Part shown: positions 12,015 through 19,977 of the stretch, piece after piece
How the letters are laid out: each line of letters begins with the position of its first letter
How positions within the stretch are numbered: position 1 is the first letter of the stretch
Assembly (NCBI RefSeq): GCF_900094705.1
Contig: NZ_FMAR01000001.1
Location: forward strand, 372,001 to 436,000
Origin: Chitinophaga costaii
Lineage (GTDB): Bacteria; Bacteroidota; Bacteroidia; Chitinophagales; Chitinophagaceae
DNA: 64,000 nucleotides
Direction of reading: 5' to 3'
Translations under genes and position numbers: made by a program
The notes under the pieces: generated by a model
Told to the model about the DNA's origin: nothing
What the model saw: the letters and a program-made list of their open reading frames with translations, nothing else
Databases searched by the model: none

Positions 12015-12536
12015 CTAAGCAATTATTTTGTTGGTTGAAGTAGTGGGGGATGCAGTCGCTAATTGATCGGCAATACGTGCTGCCAGTGGCTTATCATCCA
12101 GGCTGGCTTCCAATGCAGCGATGGCCGCCAGTATGCGCTGGCTGTCTGCATGTTCGGCGGCCAGCGTTTCCATGGCCTGCGTTACCGCCTGCCATACCGG
12201 CTCCAGTTGTACCAGCAGGCCCTGGCCTTTTTTTGTAAACATTACTTCTTGTCTCCGCGCATCTGCTTTGCTGGGTTTTGTACTCACCCAGCCTTTTTTG
12301 CGCAAGCTGGTCACTAACTGGCTCACGGCAGAATGAGATACTTCTAATGCTTCCGCGATCTCGGTGAGGGAAAGGGGCTGGCATTTGCTAAGCAGGTAAA
12401 ACACCGGAAACCAACTGGCGTCGAAGGGAATACCAGTTTGTTCGTATACTTTATTTACTTCTGCTATAAAGTATTCACTGAGCCGTCGCAAGCGGCTGCC
12501 AAAAACCAGGAAACCAAGGGAGGGATAGAAACGCAT
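12015..12536 (-). CDS. MarR-family transcriptional regulator heading the hut operon
   Basis: A 173-residue winged-helix protein of the MarR family. The recognition helix region is LSLTEIAEALEVSHSAVSQL, followed by the wing containing STKPSKADARRQEVMFTKKG with the family D-x-R motif. It is the first gene of the five-gene hut operon, only 2 bases before hutH, so it is likely an autoregulated local repressor or activator whose ligand would be histidine, urocanate or a later intermediate (inference). Proteobacterial hut operons use the GntR-type HutC and Bacillus uses HutP, so this is a different arrangement. The start at 12536 is the first in-frame ATG and gives a normal MarR length plus a short N-terminal helix. 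Confidence 0.9.
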   Translation of the reverse strand: MRFYPSLGFLVFGSRLRRLSEYFIAEVNKVYEQTGIPFDASWFPVFYLLSKCQPLSLTEIAEALEVSHSAVSQLVTSLRKKGWVSTKPSKADARRQEVMFTKKGQGLLVQLEPVWQAVTQAMETLAAEHADSQRILAAIAALEASLDDKPLAARIADQLATASPTTSTNKIIA

Positions 12537-12634
12537 GGCGAGGTGTTAAAAATTATGTAAGCGCTTATATATTTGTTACGATATTACGGCGACGGGGGGA
12601 TAATTCCAAAAAAAATGTTTTGATAGTAGTTTCT

Positions 12635-12645
12635 GGGGGGGGGGG
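12635..12645. repeat. Homopolymer tract of 11 G
   Basis: An uninterrupted run of 11 G (11 C on the minus strand) lies about 100 bases upstream of the hut regulator start, in the 276-base gap between it and the SET gene. Tracts this long are slippage-prone. The rest of the gap shows an A8 run near 12608 and the SET-gene terminator. Confidence 0.9.
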
Positions 12646-12749
12646 AAATGTTGTTCTGGCGTGCGGCGGAACAACCACAAAATAGAATGGAAAGCGCATG
12701 ATAAGCTTTCCTGACACCATTAAATAAAGCAAAACATTAAAACAAAGAA

Positions 12750-12780
12750 CCCCGAAGGCGTTATCAAAAAACGCCCCGGG
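12750..12780 (-). terminator. Terminator of the SET-domain gene
   Basis: On the minus strand a GC-rich stem (CCCG...AACGCC against GGCGTT...CGGG, with a small bulge) is followed by T-rich sequence (TTCTTTGTTTT). It lies 33 bases beyond the SET gene stop. Confidence 0.75.
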
Positions 12781-12812
12781 ATTGTTGCATACTTTTAAAA
12801 AAGGAAAACTTC

Positions 12813-13202
12813 TTATTTCTTGCGCACATCAAACCACACGGGGTTGCTGTTCTCTGGATCACCATTGTAATTAATGTACAGCTCCTCCCCTTTCTTAATA
12901 TCCCGGCGCGTAACGATGCTCATGGTTTCTTCGGTGAAGTCCATCTCGTATTCACAATTAGGGTCATAAGAGTGGTTATAGATAGAGCAATACCCCAAGG
13001 CAATACAAGACTTGGTTTCCCTGGCACCCCACAGAAAAATGTAGTTGTGCAGTTTTGATTTATCCACGATGGCCGTATCGTCGAAAGACAGTACCAGCAC
13101 AGGCGACGTTTCAATCCGGGTCCCGGAGGGTATTTTCTCTTTGGTAAAAACGCCACGGCCTCTGCCCTTGGACTTCATGATGTGTAAATACGGTTTGATC
13201 AT
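12813..13202 (-). CDS. Small SET-domain protein (putative protein lysine methyltransferase)
   Basis: A 129-residue protein made of a bare SET fold. The visible signatures are KSKGRGRGVFTKEKIPSGT near the N-terminus (SAM-contacting GxG), YNHSYDPNC (the NHS/pseudoknot motif) and KKGEELYINY (the GEEL-xx-Y motif containing the catalytic tyrosine). Known SET enzymes methylate lysines using SAM, mostly histones in eukaryotes; bacterial forms are reported to act on ribosomal, histone-like or host proteins. There are no pre- or post-SET zinc domains and no signal peptide, so a cytosolic target is expected. It is monocistronic, with its own terminator and divergent from mgtE. The substrate is unknown. 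Confidence 0.85.
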   Translation of the reverse strand: MIKPYLHIMKSKGRGRGVFTKEKIPSGTRIETSPVLVLSFDDTAIVDKSKLHNYIFLWGARETKSCIALGYCSIYNHSYDPNCEYEMDFTEETMSIVTRRDIKKGEELYINYNGDPENSNPVWFDVRKK

Positions 13203-13341
13203 AATAAAACTGTGTAGTAATAAAGCGAACAGGTGGCAAGTTAACGAAACGCAGATGCTTATTCAAAAGTTAATACAAAAAATATACCCGGCCCGGCCTT
13301 GGTAGTTATAAATGCTTATTTTCGCCACCGGGTTAAATGCT

Positions 13342-14733
13342 ATGGAAAACGAGGCCTTACTGGAAAAATTTGACACACTGGTGCAGGAGCGCAACTTCCA
13401 GGAACTCGCTGTGTACCTGGATGACCAGCTCATTACCGACATTGCCGAACTGGTTCGGGAAGAGCCGGAACAGGCTTCCATTGTCATCAGCCACCTCTCC
13501 ATAGGCCGTGCTGCCGCGGCTTTCCGTATCCTGGATTTCCCCGACCAGGAAGATATTATACAATCGCTCCCGGCAGGTAAGGTAGCAGAACTGCTCAACG
13601 AACTCCCTGCAGACGACCGTGCCGCTTTCCTGGGCGAGCTGCCCAGCGCTGCGCTCACAGAGCTGCTAAAGCTGCTGGACCCCGAAGAACGTAAGATCAC
13701 CCTGTCGTTGCTGGGATATCCTGAAAATAGTGTGGGCCGTATCATGACGCCGGAGTACATCTCCGTACGGGAAGAGTGGAGCGTACGCCAGGTACTGGAT
13801 CATATCCGCGAGCATGGCAAAGACTCAGAGACCATTGATGTGATCTATGTGATAGATAGTATGGGCAAATTACTCGACGATTTCCGCATACGCGAGTTCC
13901 TGCTGGTAGCACCGGAGACTATGGTACATACGTTGATGGACGATCGCTTTGTATCACTACATGCCAATGATGAGCAGGAAGAAGCCATCCAGGTATTCCG
14001 CATGGAAAACCGTGTAGCCCTGCCCGTGGTAGATGACGGGGGCGTGATGCTGGGCATTGTAACCATAGACGATATGTTGTGGATTGCCAATGAAGAACAT
14101 ACTGAAGACATACAGCGCATAGGTGGTACCGAAGCCCTGGACGAGCCTTACCTGGATATTCCCTTATTTAAACTGGTGCGCAAACGGGTAGGCTGGCTCA
14201 TCGTATTGTTTCTGGGTGAAATGCTCACGGCTACGGCCATGGGTGTGTTTCAGGACGAGATAGCCAAGGCGGTGGTGCTGGCACTTTTTATTCCGCTGAT
14301 CATTTCCAGCGGGGGCAATAGCGGCTCCCAGGCCTCCACCCTCATCATACAAGCGATGGCCCTGGGGGAAATAAACCTGGCAGACTGGTGGAAGGTAATG
14401 CGCCGGGAAATCCTCTCCGGCCTGCTGCTGGGCGGTGCATTGGGCTGCATTGGTTTTATCCGCATCATTATTTGGGAACAGCTTTTCCATACCTATCACG
14501 GGCATGCCACACTGATTGGCGCCACCGTAGGCCTTTCACTAATAGGCGTAGTGCTTTGGGGCACCCTCTCCGGTTCTATGTTGCCCTTGTTATTAAAAAA
14601 ACTGGGCGCTGACCCCGCCACTTCTTCAGCCCCGTTTGTAGCCACCCTGGTAGACGTAACGGGCCTGCTCATTTATTTTACCGTGGCTTACTTCTTCATC
14701 TTTCACGCTGGCACCATTCCAAAGGGGCTTTAA
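13342..14733 (+). CDS. mgtE: Magnesium transporter MgtE
   Basis: An inner-membrane Mg2+ channel. The 463-residue protein has the MgtE order: an N-terminal helical MgtE_N domain (about 1-130, with superhelical repeats such as ELPADDRAAFLGELP), a pair of CBS domains that sense Mg2+ (about 130-260, VGRIMTPEYISVREEW and VDDGGVMLGIVTIDDM), then about five transmembrane helices including the pore motif region SSGGNSGSQASTLIIQAMALGEI. The ATG at 13342 (MENEALLEKF) is preferred over the upstream in-frame ATG at 13312 because the family starts at this helix. The stop overlaps by 4 bases the stop of the convergent phosphatase gene. Confidence 0.96.
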   Translation: MENEALLEKFDTLVQERNFQELAVYLDDQLITDIAELVREEPEQASIVISHLSIGRAAAAFRILDFPDQEDIIQSLPAGKVAELLNELPADDRAAFLGELPSAALTELLKLLDPEERKITLSLLGYPENSVGRIMTPEYISVREEWSVRQVLDHIREHGKDSETIDVIYVIDSMGKLLDDFRIREFLLVAPETMVHTLMDDRFVSLHANDEQEEAIQVFRMENRVALPVVDDGGVMLGIVTIDDMLWIANEEHTEDIQRIGGTEALDEPYLDIPLFKLVRKRVGWLIVLFLGEMLTATAMGVFQDEIAKAVVLALFIPLIISSGGNSGSQASTLIIQAMALGEINLADWWKVMRREILSGLLLGGALGCIGFIRIIIWEQLFHTYHGHATLIGATVGLSLIGVVLWGTLSGSMLPLLLKKLGADPATSSAPFVATLVDVTGLLIYFTVAYFFIFHAGTIPKGL

Positions 14734-15287
14734 AATATTTTCACATTACAGGATACAGTATTGCCTTTTTTGTATACGGTGAATAATTCATCGTAGGCGT
14801 TTTCCGGCACAGAATCTACAGGAGGCGTGGCTTTGAGGCTGCGCAGAATGGGCAGCAGCGCGGGCCGGTGACCAATGACCAGGATGCGCTTTCCCCAGTC
14901 GTTGTGGCGGGTGAGTTCATATAGCAGCGATTCTCCGGAGCTGTCTGCATTATAAAAAACAGTATCGGTACGCAGCGCCAGGCGCAGGGAATCGGCAGTG
15001 TCGATGGCGCGTTTAAAGTGGGTAAAGTATATCTTATCGATGGCCGAATCGCGCAGCAAGCGGGCCAGGGCGCCGGCCTGGCATTGCCCATCCGGCGTAA
15101 GTGTAGTATCGTAACCCGGAAAGCTTTCTCCATGTCGCACCAGGAAAAAGGTGCCGGTCAGAAAAGTACTATCCTCCGACACCGGGATGGGCTGTCGCTC
15201 TGCTACCGGCTCCTGGCAGGAGGCTGGCAGCACAAAGAGCCCGCCTGCAATAAGGCTGCCCAGGGTAATACGGTGCAGGATATTCAT
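14730..15287 (-). CDS. Histidine-phosphatase-family lipoprotein
   Basis: A 185-residue phosphoglycerate-mutase/histidine-phosphatase-fold protein. The active-site signature is FLVRHGES and the second catalytic histidine is in VIGHRPALL; TLTPDGQCQAGALA and the HFKRAIDTADSL block also fit this branch. The ATG at 15287 is chosen because it opens a lipoprotein signal peptide ending FVLPASC; the ORF itself is open from 15326. The protein is therefore probably tethered in the periplasm or outer membrane. SixA-like members dephosphorylate phosphohistidine, others act on small phosphates; the substrate is unknown. It converges on mgtE with overlapping stops. Confidence 0.85.
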   Translation of the reverse strand: MNILHRITLGSLIAGGLFVLPASCQEPVAERQPIPVSEDSTFLTGTFFLVRHGESFPGYDTTLTPDGQCQAGALARLLRDSAIDKIYFTHFKRAIDTADSLRLALRTDTVFYNADSSGESLLYELTRHNDWGKRILVIGHRPALLPILRSLKATPPVDSVPENAYDELFTVYKKGNTVSCNVKIF

Positions 15288-15391
15288 GATCGCATCATTC
15301 AAATAAATATAAAGATAACCATTCAACCAATTTCAACTACCCACAGCCACGTCATTGCCGTATCTTACCAGCACCAAAATACTATACTGCA

Positions 15392-17749
15392 ATGAGAAAT
15401 TGGCTACCAGGCATCATTATTTGCTGCGCCACGCTTCCCGCCAGCGCACAACAGGCCCCCACCCTTACGGTGGAAAAGATTATGCAGGATACCCGCTGGA
15501 TAGGCACCTCCCCCGACCATGTGTTTTGGGGTACCAACAATAAAACGGTATATTTCACCTGGAATCCAGATAAGGCCTTGAACGATTCGCTCTATGGCAC
15601 ACCCTTTAACCAGGCCAGCCCTTTCAAAACCGCCCCCACAGATCGCGCCCGGCTATTGGCATTACAGCGCGGACAGTACAATACAGCCCATACTGCCATT
15701 ACCTATAGCCTGGAGGGCGACATCTACCTGCTGGATAACAAGACCGGCAAAGAAACCCGCATCACCCACACCAGCAGTGATGAATACGATCCTCATTTTA
15801 GCTTTCAGGATAAGCGCATTGTGTATAGCGACAACGATAACCTGTACGCCTGGAACATAGCTGATGGCAGCACAGCACAGCTCACCAATTTTACAAAAGG
15901 GGAAAAGCCTGCAGCTAAAATCCTGACCCAACAGGAACAATGGCTGAACACACAGCAGCAAACCCTTTTCGATGTTATTAAAGACGATAAGGAAAAGCGC
16001 GAGGCCGCCACAACATTTAGGCAAAGTGTTAAAACCGATACACTTAAAACCCTGTATACCGGCGATAAGGAAGTAACAGATACCCGCATAAGCCCCGATG
16101 GGCGTTTTGTAGTATACCAGCTACGTAAGCCCGCTACCGGTGCACAATCTACCAAGATAACCCGCTTTGTAACGGCCACCGGTTTTACCACAGACATTCC
16201 TTCCCGCACCAAAGTAGGCGAACCTTTAGCTACCTACTCCACTTTTATATACGACCGGCAGCAAGATACGGTGCTACCCTTGATCACCGACCAACTGCCC
16301 GGCCTGCGCGACCTGCCCGATTATGCAAAAGACTATGCTACCCACGATACTACTATCCGCAGCGTGGTAATACATGGTCCTTACTGGTCGCCGGGCGGCA
16401 CCCATGCCCTGGTAGATATTTTCTCCCAGGATTTTAAAGACCGCTGGCTGGGTGTGGTAGATATGCAGACCGGCGTTATCAAAGCCATAGACCGGCAGCG
16501 TGACGAGGCCTGGGTGGCCGGTCCCGGCATAGACGATCCCGAGGAGTATGGCGATGCCACCCTGGGCTGGCTGGATGAAAATACCTGCTGGTATATGTCG
16601 CAAGCCAGCGGTTATGCCCACGTGTACAAAACCGATGTCACTACCGGCCGGCAAACGGCCCTTACCAAAGGCAATTTTGAAGTGCAGGAAGCCAGGCTGT
16701 CGCACGACAAAAAATATTTTTACCTGCTTACCAATGCGGTGCATCCGGGAGAAAAACAATGGTACCGCATGCCAGTGAGCGGGGGTGAGCCGCAGCGCAT
16801 TACCACCATGACGGGCGCACATGAAGTAAGCCTTTCGCCCGATGAAAAATGGATTGCTTACCGCTACAGTTATACTAACAAGCCCTGGGAACTTTATGTA
16901 CAGGAAAACGTACCCGGCAGCAAGCCCCGGCAACTCACCTTCCAGGCGGCCTCCGATACGTTTAAGGCCTACCCCTGGCGCGATGTGCCAGTCATTACCT
17001 TCCATGCCCGCGATGGCGCTACTGTGTATGCCCGCCTGTACCAGCCAGACCCGGCTAAAAAGAACGGGGCTGCCGTGATTTTTGTACACGGCGCAGGCTA
17101 CCTGCAAAATGCCCACAAGTGGTGGAGTGCCTACTTCCGCGAGTACATGTTTAACAACCTGCTAACTGACCAGGGCTATACGGTAATGGATATTGACTAT
17201 CGCGGCAGTGCGGGATATGGCAGCAAGTGGCGTACCGGCATTTACCGCTACATGGGGGGCAAAGACCTCGACGATGAGATAGACGCCGCACATTATCTCG
17301 AGAGCAACCTGGGCATAGACAAAAAGCGTATAGGCATGTACGGTGGTAGTTATGGCGGCTTTATGACCCTCATGGCCATGTTCACCCAACCCGGGGAAAT
17401 AGCCGCAGGAGCGGCTTTGCGCTCGGTAACAGACTGGGCCCATTATAACCACGGCTACACAGCCTCCATTCTCAACGAACCTTTTACCGACAGCATTGCC
17501 TACCGCCGCTCTTCCCCCATTTACTTTGCCCAGGGGCTACAGGGACACCTGCTCATGTGCCATGGCATGGTAGATACCAATGTACATTTTGAAGACATCG
17601 TACGCCTTAGCCAACGCCTCATAGAACTGCACAAAGAAAACTGGGAGCTGGCAGTATACCCGGTCGAAGACCACGGCTTCACCACCCCTGCCAGCTGGAC
17701 GGATGAGTATAAACGCATCTTAAAATTGTTTGACACCTATCTGAAATGA
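15392..17749 (+). CDS. S9 family prolyl oligopeptidase / dipeptidyl peptidase IV-like, secreted
   Basis: A 785-residue secreted serine peptidase. A signal peptide (cleavage near LPASAQQ) precedes a DPP-IV N-terminal beta-propeller (about 80-520, with DPHFSFQDKRIVYSDND and SLSPDEKWIAYRYSYT blades) and a C-terminal alpha/beta-hydrolase domain. The catalytic triad is visible: Ser653 in MYGGSYGGFM, Asp728 in HGMVDTNVHF and His761 in PVEDHGF. Such enzymes remove N-terminal X-Pro or X-Ala dipeptides and help use extracellular peptides. It is a single gene; the 209 bases to glmS hold no clear terminator. Confidence 0.95.
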   Translation: MRNWLPGIIICCATLPASAQQAPTLTVEKIMQDTRWIGTSPDHVFWGTNNKTVYFTWNPDKALNDSLYGTPFNQASPFKTAPTDRARLLALQRGQYNTAHTAITYSLEGDIYLLDNKTGKETRITHTSSDEYDPHFSFQDKRIVYSDNDNLYAWNIADGSTAQLTNFTKGEKPAAKILTQQEQWLNTQQQTLFDVIKDDKEKREAATTFRQSVKTDTLKTLYTGDKEVTDTRISPDGRFVVYQLRKPATGAQSTKITRFVTATGFTTDIPSRTKVGEPLATYSTFIYDRQQDTVLPLITDQLPGLRDLPDYAKDYATHDTTIRSVVIHGPYWSPGGTHALVDIFSQDFKDRWLGVVDMQTGVIKAIDRQRDEAWVAGPGIDDPEEYGDATLGWLDENTCWYMSQASGYAHVYKTDVTTGRQTALTKGNFEVQEARLSHDKKYFYLLTNAVHPGEKQWYRMPVSGGEPQRITTMTGAHEVSLSPDEKWIAYRYSYTNKPWELYVQENVPGSKPRQLTFQAASDTFKAYPWRDVPVITFHARDGATVYARLYQPDPAKKNGAAVIFVHGAGYLQNAHKWWSAYFREYMFNNLLTDQGYTVMDIDYRGSAGYGSKWRTGIYRYMGGKDLDDEIDAAHYLESNLGIDKKRIGMYGGSYGGFMTLMAMFTQPGEIAAGAALRSVTDWAHYNHGYTASILNEPFTDSIAYRRSSPIYFAQGLQGHLLMCHGMVDTNVHFEDIVRLSQRLIELHKENWELAVYPVEDHGFTTPASWTDEYKRILKLFDTYLK

Positions 17750-17958
17750 TATAGCAGCTAAGCAGCAAGAAGTACAACATAGCGGGATAGCGGCAACAAA
17801 ACAAAAGACCCAACACAGTACCCGGCACATCCTGCTACCGTTGTTTTTCAAAGTGCATTTTTATATACCTGCCCGCCCGGGCCATGGTATCTTCATGATC
17901 AACTTTCCTAATTAATTAGCATATTGCAGCTTCTACCACTAAAAAACCATCACCATTT

Positions 17959-19797
17959 ATGTGTGGAATCGTCGCATACATAGGGGAGCGAGAAGCTTAT
18001 CCCATCGTACTTAAAGGCCTGAAACGACTCGAATATCGTGGCTACGACAGTGCCGGCGTAGCGCTGTATGGCCAGCAAGGCCTGCAGGTATATAAGAAAA
18101 AAGGCAAGGTGTCTGAACTGGAAGACTTTGTGGCCGGTAAAGACGCCAGTGCTCACATCGCCATTGGCCATACCCGCTGGGCAACCCATGGCGAGCCGAG
18201 CGACCGCAACTCCCACCCCCACAAATCGCAGGATGGCAAACTGGCCATGGTGCATAACGGCATCATCGAAAATTATATGCAACTGAAACAGGAGTTGCTG
18301 AACCAGGGCCATACTTTTCAGAGCGATACCGATACGGAAGTACTTGTTCATTTCATTGGGGAAATTAAAAACAGCAATCATTATTCTACGGAAGAAGCGG
18401 TACGTATAGCGCTGAAACGCGTAGTGGGTGCCTACGTTATCCTGATCATCGACGAAGACGACCCTACTACCCTGATCGCTGCCCGCAAAGGCTCCCCGCT
18501 GGTTATTGGCGTAGGCAAAGGCGAACACTTCCTGGCCTCCGACGCTTCGCCCATCGTGGAGTACACCAAAGAAGTGGTGTACGTAAATGATTACGAGATT
18601 GCCATTATCCGCAAGGATGAACTGATCCTAAAAAATATTGCCAACGAAATTCAAAGCCCTTATATACAGCAACTAGACATTGAATTGGCAGCCATTGAAA
18701 AAAGCGGTTATGATCATTTCATGGTGAAGGAAATATTTGAGCAGCCCCAAACCATCTACGACAGCCTGCGTGGCCGCCTGGATGCTAAAAAGGGCACCCT
18801 TACCATGGGCGGCATCCGCGAATATGCCAGCCTGCTCAAAGAAGCGCGCCGCATTATCATTGTGGCCTGCGGCACAAGCTGGCACGCCGGGCTTATTGCA
18901 GAATATATAATTGAAGAGCTGTGCCGCATACCCGTGGAAGTGGAGTATGCTTCGGAGTTCCGCTACCGCAACCCGGTAGTAGGCAAAGGCGATGTGATCA
19001 TTGCTGTATCCCAATCGGGCGAAACCGCAGACACCCTCGTGGCCATGGAAAGCGCTAAAGAAAAAGGCGCCATCATCCTGGGGGTATGCAACGTGGTGGG
19101 TTCCTCCATTGCCCGCCTCTCGCACGCGGGTGCTTATACGCACGCAGGGCCGGAGATTGGCGTGGCCAGTACCAAGGCCTTCACTGCGCAACTGGCGGTA
19201 CTTTGCCTCATTGCCCTAAAAGTGGCCGAAGAAAAAGGCAGCATTTCCCAACAGCGCTTTCAGTACCTGCTGGATGAGCTAGACAGCATCTCCGAAAAAG
19301 TAGCCACCACGCTGAAGCTGGATGCACAAATCCGCCAGGTGGCAGACAAATACAAAGACGCCCGCGACTTCCTATTCCTGGGTCGTGGGTATAACTTCCC
19401 CGTGGCCCTGGAGGGTGCGTTGAAGCTGAAAGAAATATCCTACATCCACGCAGAGGGGTACCCCGCCGCCGAGATGAAGCATGGCCCTATTGCCCTGGTG
19501 GATGAAAACCTGCCCGTGGTATTTGTAGCCACCCGCGATGCGAACTACGAAAAAATAGTGTCCAATATACAGGAGATCAAAGCCCGCAAAGGCAAGGTCA
19601 TTGCCGTAGTAACCGAAGGCGATACCAGCATCCGCAGCATGGCAGACGATGTGATAGAAGTACCCGCTTGCGATGAGCTGGTGGCCCCTATGCTGTCGGT
19701 GATACCACTGCAACTGCTGGCCTATTACATTGGGGTGCTTAAAGGATTGGATGTAGACAAACCCCGTAACCTGGCAAAGTCCGTTACGGTAGAATAA
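17959..19797 (+). CDS. glmS: Glutamine-fructose-6-phosphate aminotransferase (isomerizing)
   Basis: GlmS makes glucosamine-6-phosphate from fructose-6-phosphate and glutamine, the entry step to peptidoglycan and LPS amino sugars. The 612-residue protein begins MCGIVAYIG, where Cys2 becomes the N-terminal nucleophile of the glutaminase domain (1-240; GHTRWATHG, HNGIIENY). Two SIS isomerase domains follow (about 290-420, with ACGTSWHAG and SQSGETADTLVAM; and 460-600), and the C-terminus PRNLAKSVTVE is canonical. No glmS ribozyme-like sequence is visible in the 209-base upstream region, consistent with Gram-negative glmS genes. Confidence 0.98.
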   Translation: MCGIVAYIGEREAYPIVLKGLKRLEYRGYDSAGVALYGQQGLQVYKKKGKVSELEDFVAGKDASAHIAIGHTRWATHGEPSDRNSHPHKSQDGKLAMVHNGIIENYMQLKQELLNQGHTFQSDTDTEVLVHFIGEIKNSNHYSTEEAVRIALKRVVGAYVILIIDEDDPTTLIAARKGSPLVIGVGKGEHFLASDASPIVEYTKEVVYVNDYEIAIIRKDELILKNIANEIQSPYIQQLDIELAAIEKSGYDHFMVKEIFEQPQTIYDSLRGRLDAKKGTLTMGGIREYASLLKEARRIIIVACGTSWHAGLIAEYIIEELCRIPVEVEYASEFRYRNPVVGKGDVIIAVSQSGETADTLVAMESAKEKGAIILGVCNVVGSSIARLSHAGAYTHAGPEIGVASTKAFTAQLAVLCLIALKVAEEKGSISQQRFQYLLDELDSISEKVATTLKLDAQIRQVADKYKDARDFLFLGRGYNFPVALEGALKLKEISYIHAEGYPAAEMKHGPIALVDENLPVVFVATRDANYEKIVSNIQEIKARKGKVIAVVTEGDTSIRSMADDVIEVPACDELVAPMLSVIPLQLLAYYIGVLKGLDVDKPRNLAKSVTVE

Positions 19798-19808
19798 ATA
19801 ACTAAACA

Positions 19809-19830
19809 GCCGTTCGCCATGGTGAACGGC
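19809..19830 (+). terminator. Hairpin just after glmS
   Basis: GCCGTTC (19809-19815) pairs with GAACGGC (19824-19830) around a CCATGG-containing loop. There is no immediate T run; the T-rich arm of the next inverted repeat begins about 10 bases later, so it may act as part of a composite terminator. Confidence 0.5.
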
Positions 19831-19840
19831 CCTTCGGCAG

Positions 19841-19942
19841 ATCGTCGTTTTGTTTTTTGTTGATTGTGTTTCTATTGCCGTCAATGCCTGCCTTGCAGGT
19901 GCTGACGCCGGAAATACAACGGCACAAAAACAAAACGACGAT
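19841..19942. repeat. Long-range inverted repeat between glmS and the DUF4954 gene
   Basis: The left arm at 19841 (ATCGTCGTTTTGTTTTT) is the exact reverse complement of the right arm ending at 19942 over 17 bases, apart from one extra T beyond that. The roughly 65-base interior contains its own hairpin (CCTGC-CTT-GCAGG, 19888-19900, flanked by GTCA/TGAC). The right arm is followed by seven or more T, so the whole could be a large intrinsic terminator or a structured leader for the downstream gene. Confidence 0.75.
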
Positions 19943-19977
19943 TTTTTTTACTACCACGCTTACAACACCTCGCGCAC

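Noticed and set aside
17750..17958. glmS ribozyme upstream of glmS
   Set aside because: No sequence resembling the ribozyme core is visible; this element is known from Gram-positive bacteria.
19841..19942. Attachment site or transposon inverted repeat reading of the glmS-side arms
   Set aside because: Arms are only 65 bases apart with no transposase between them and no target duplication; an RNA structure explains them better.
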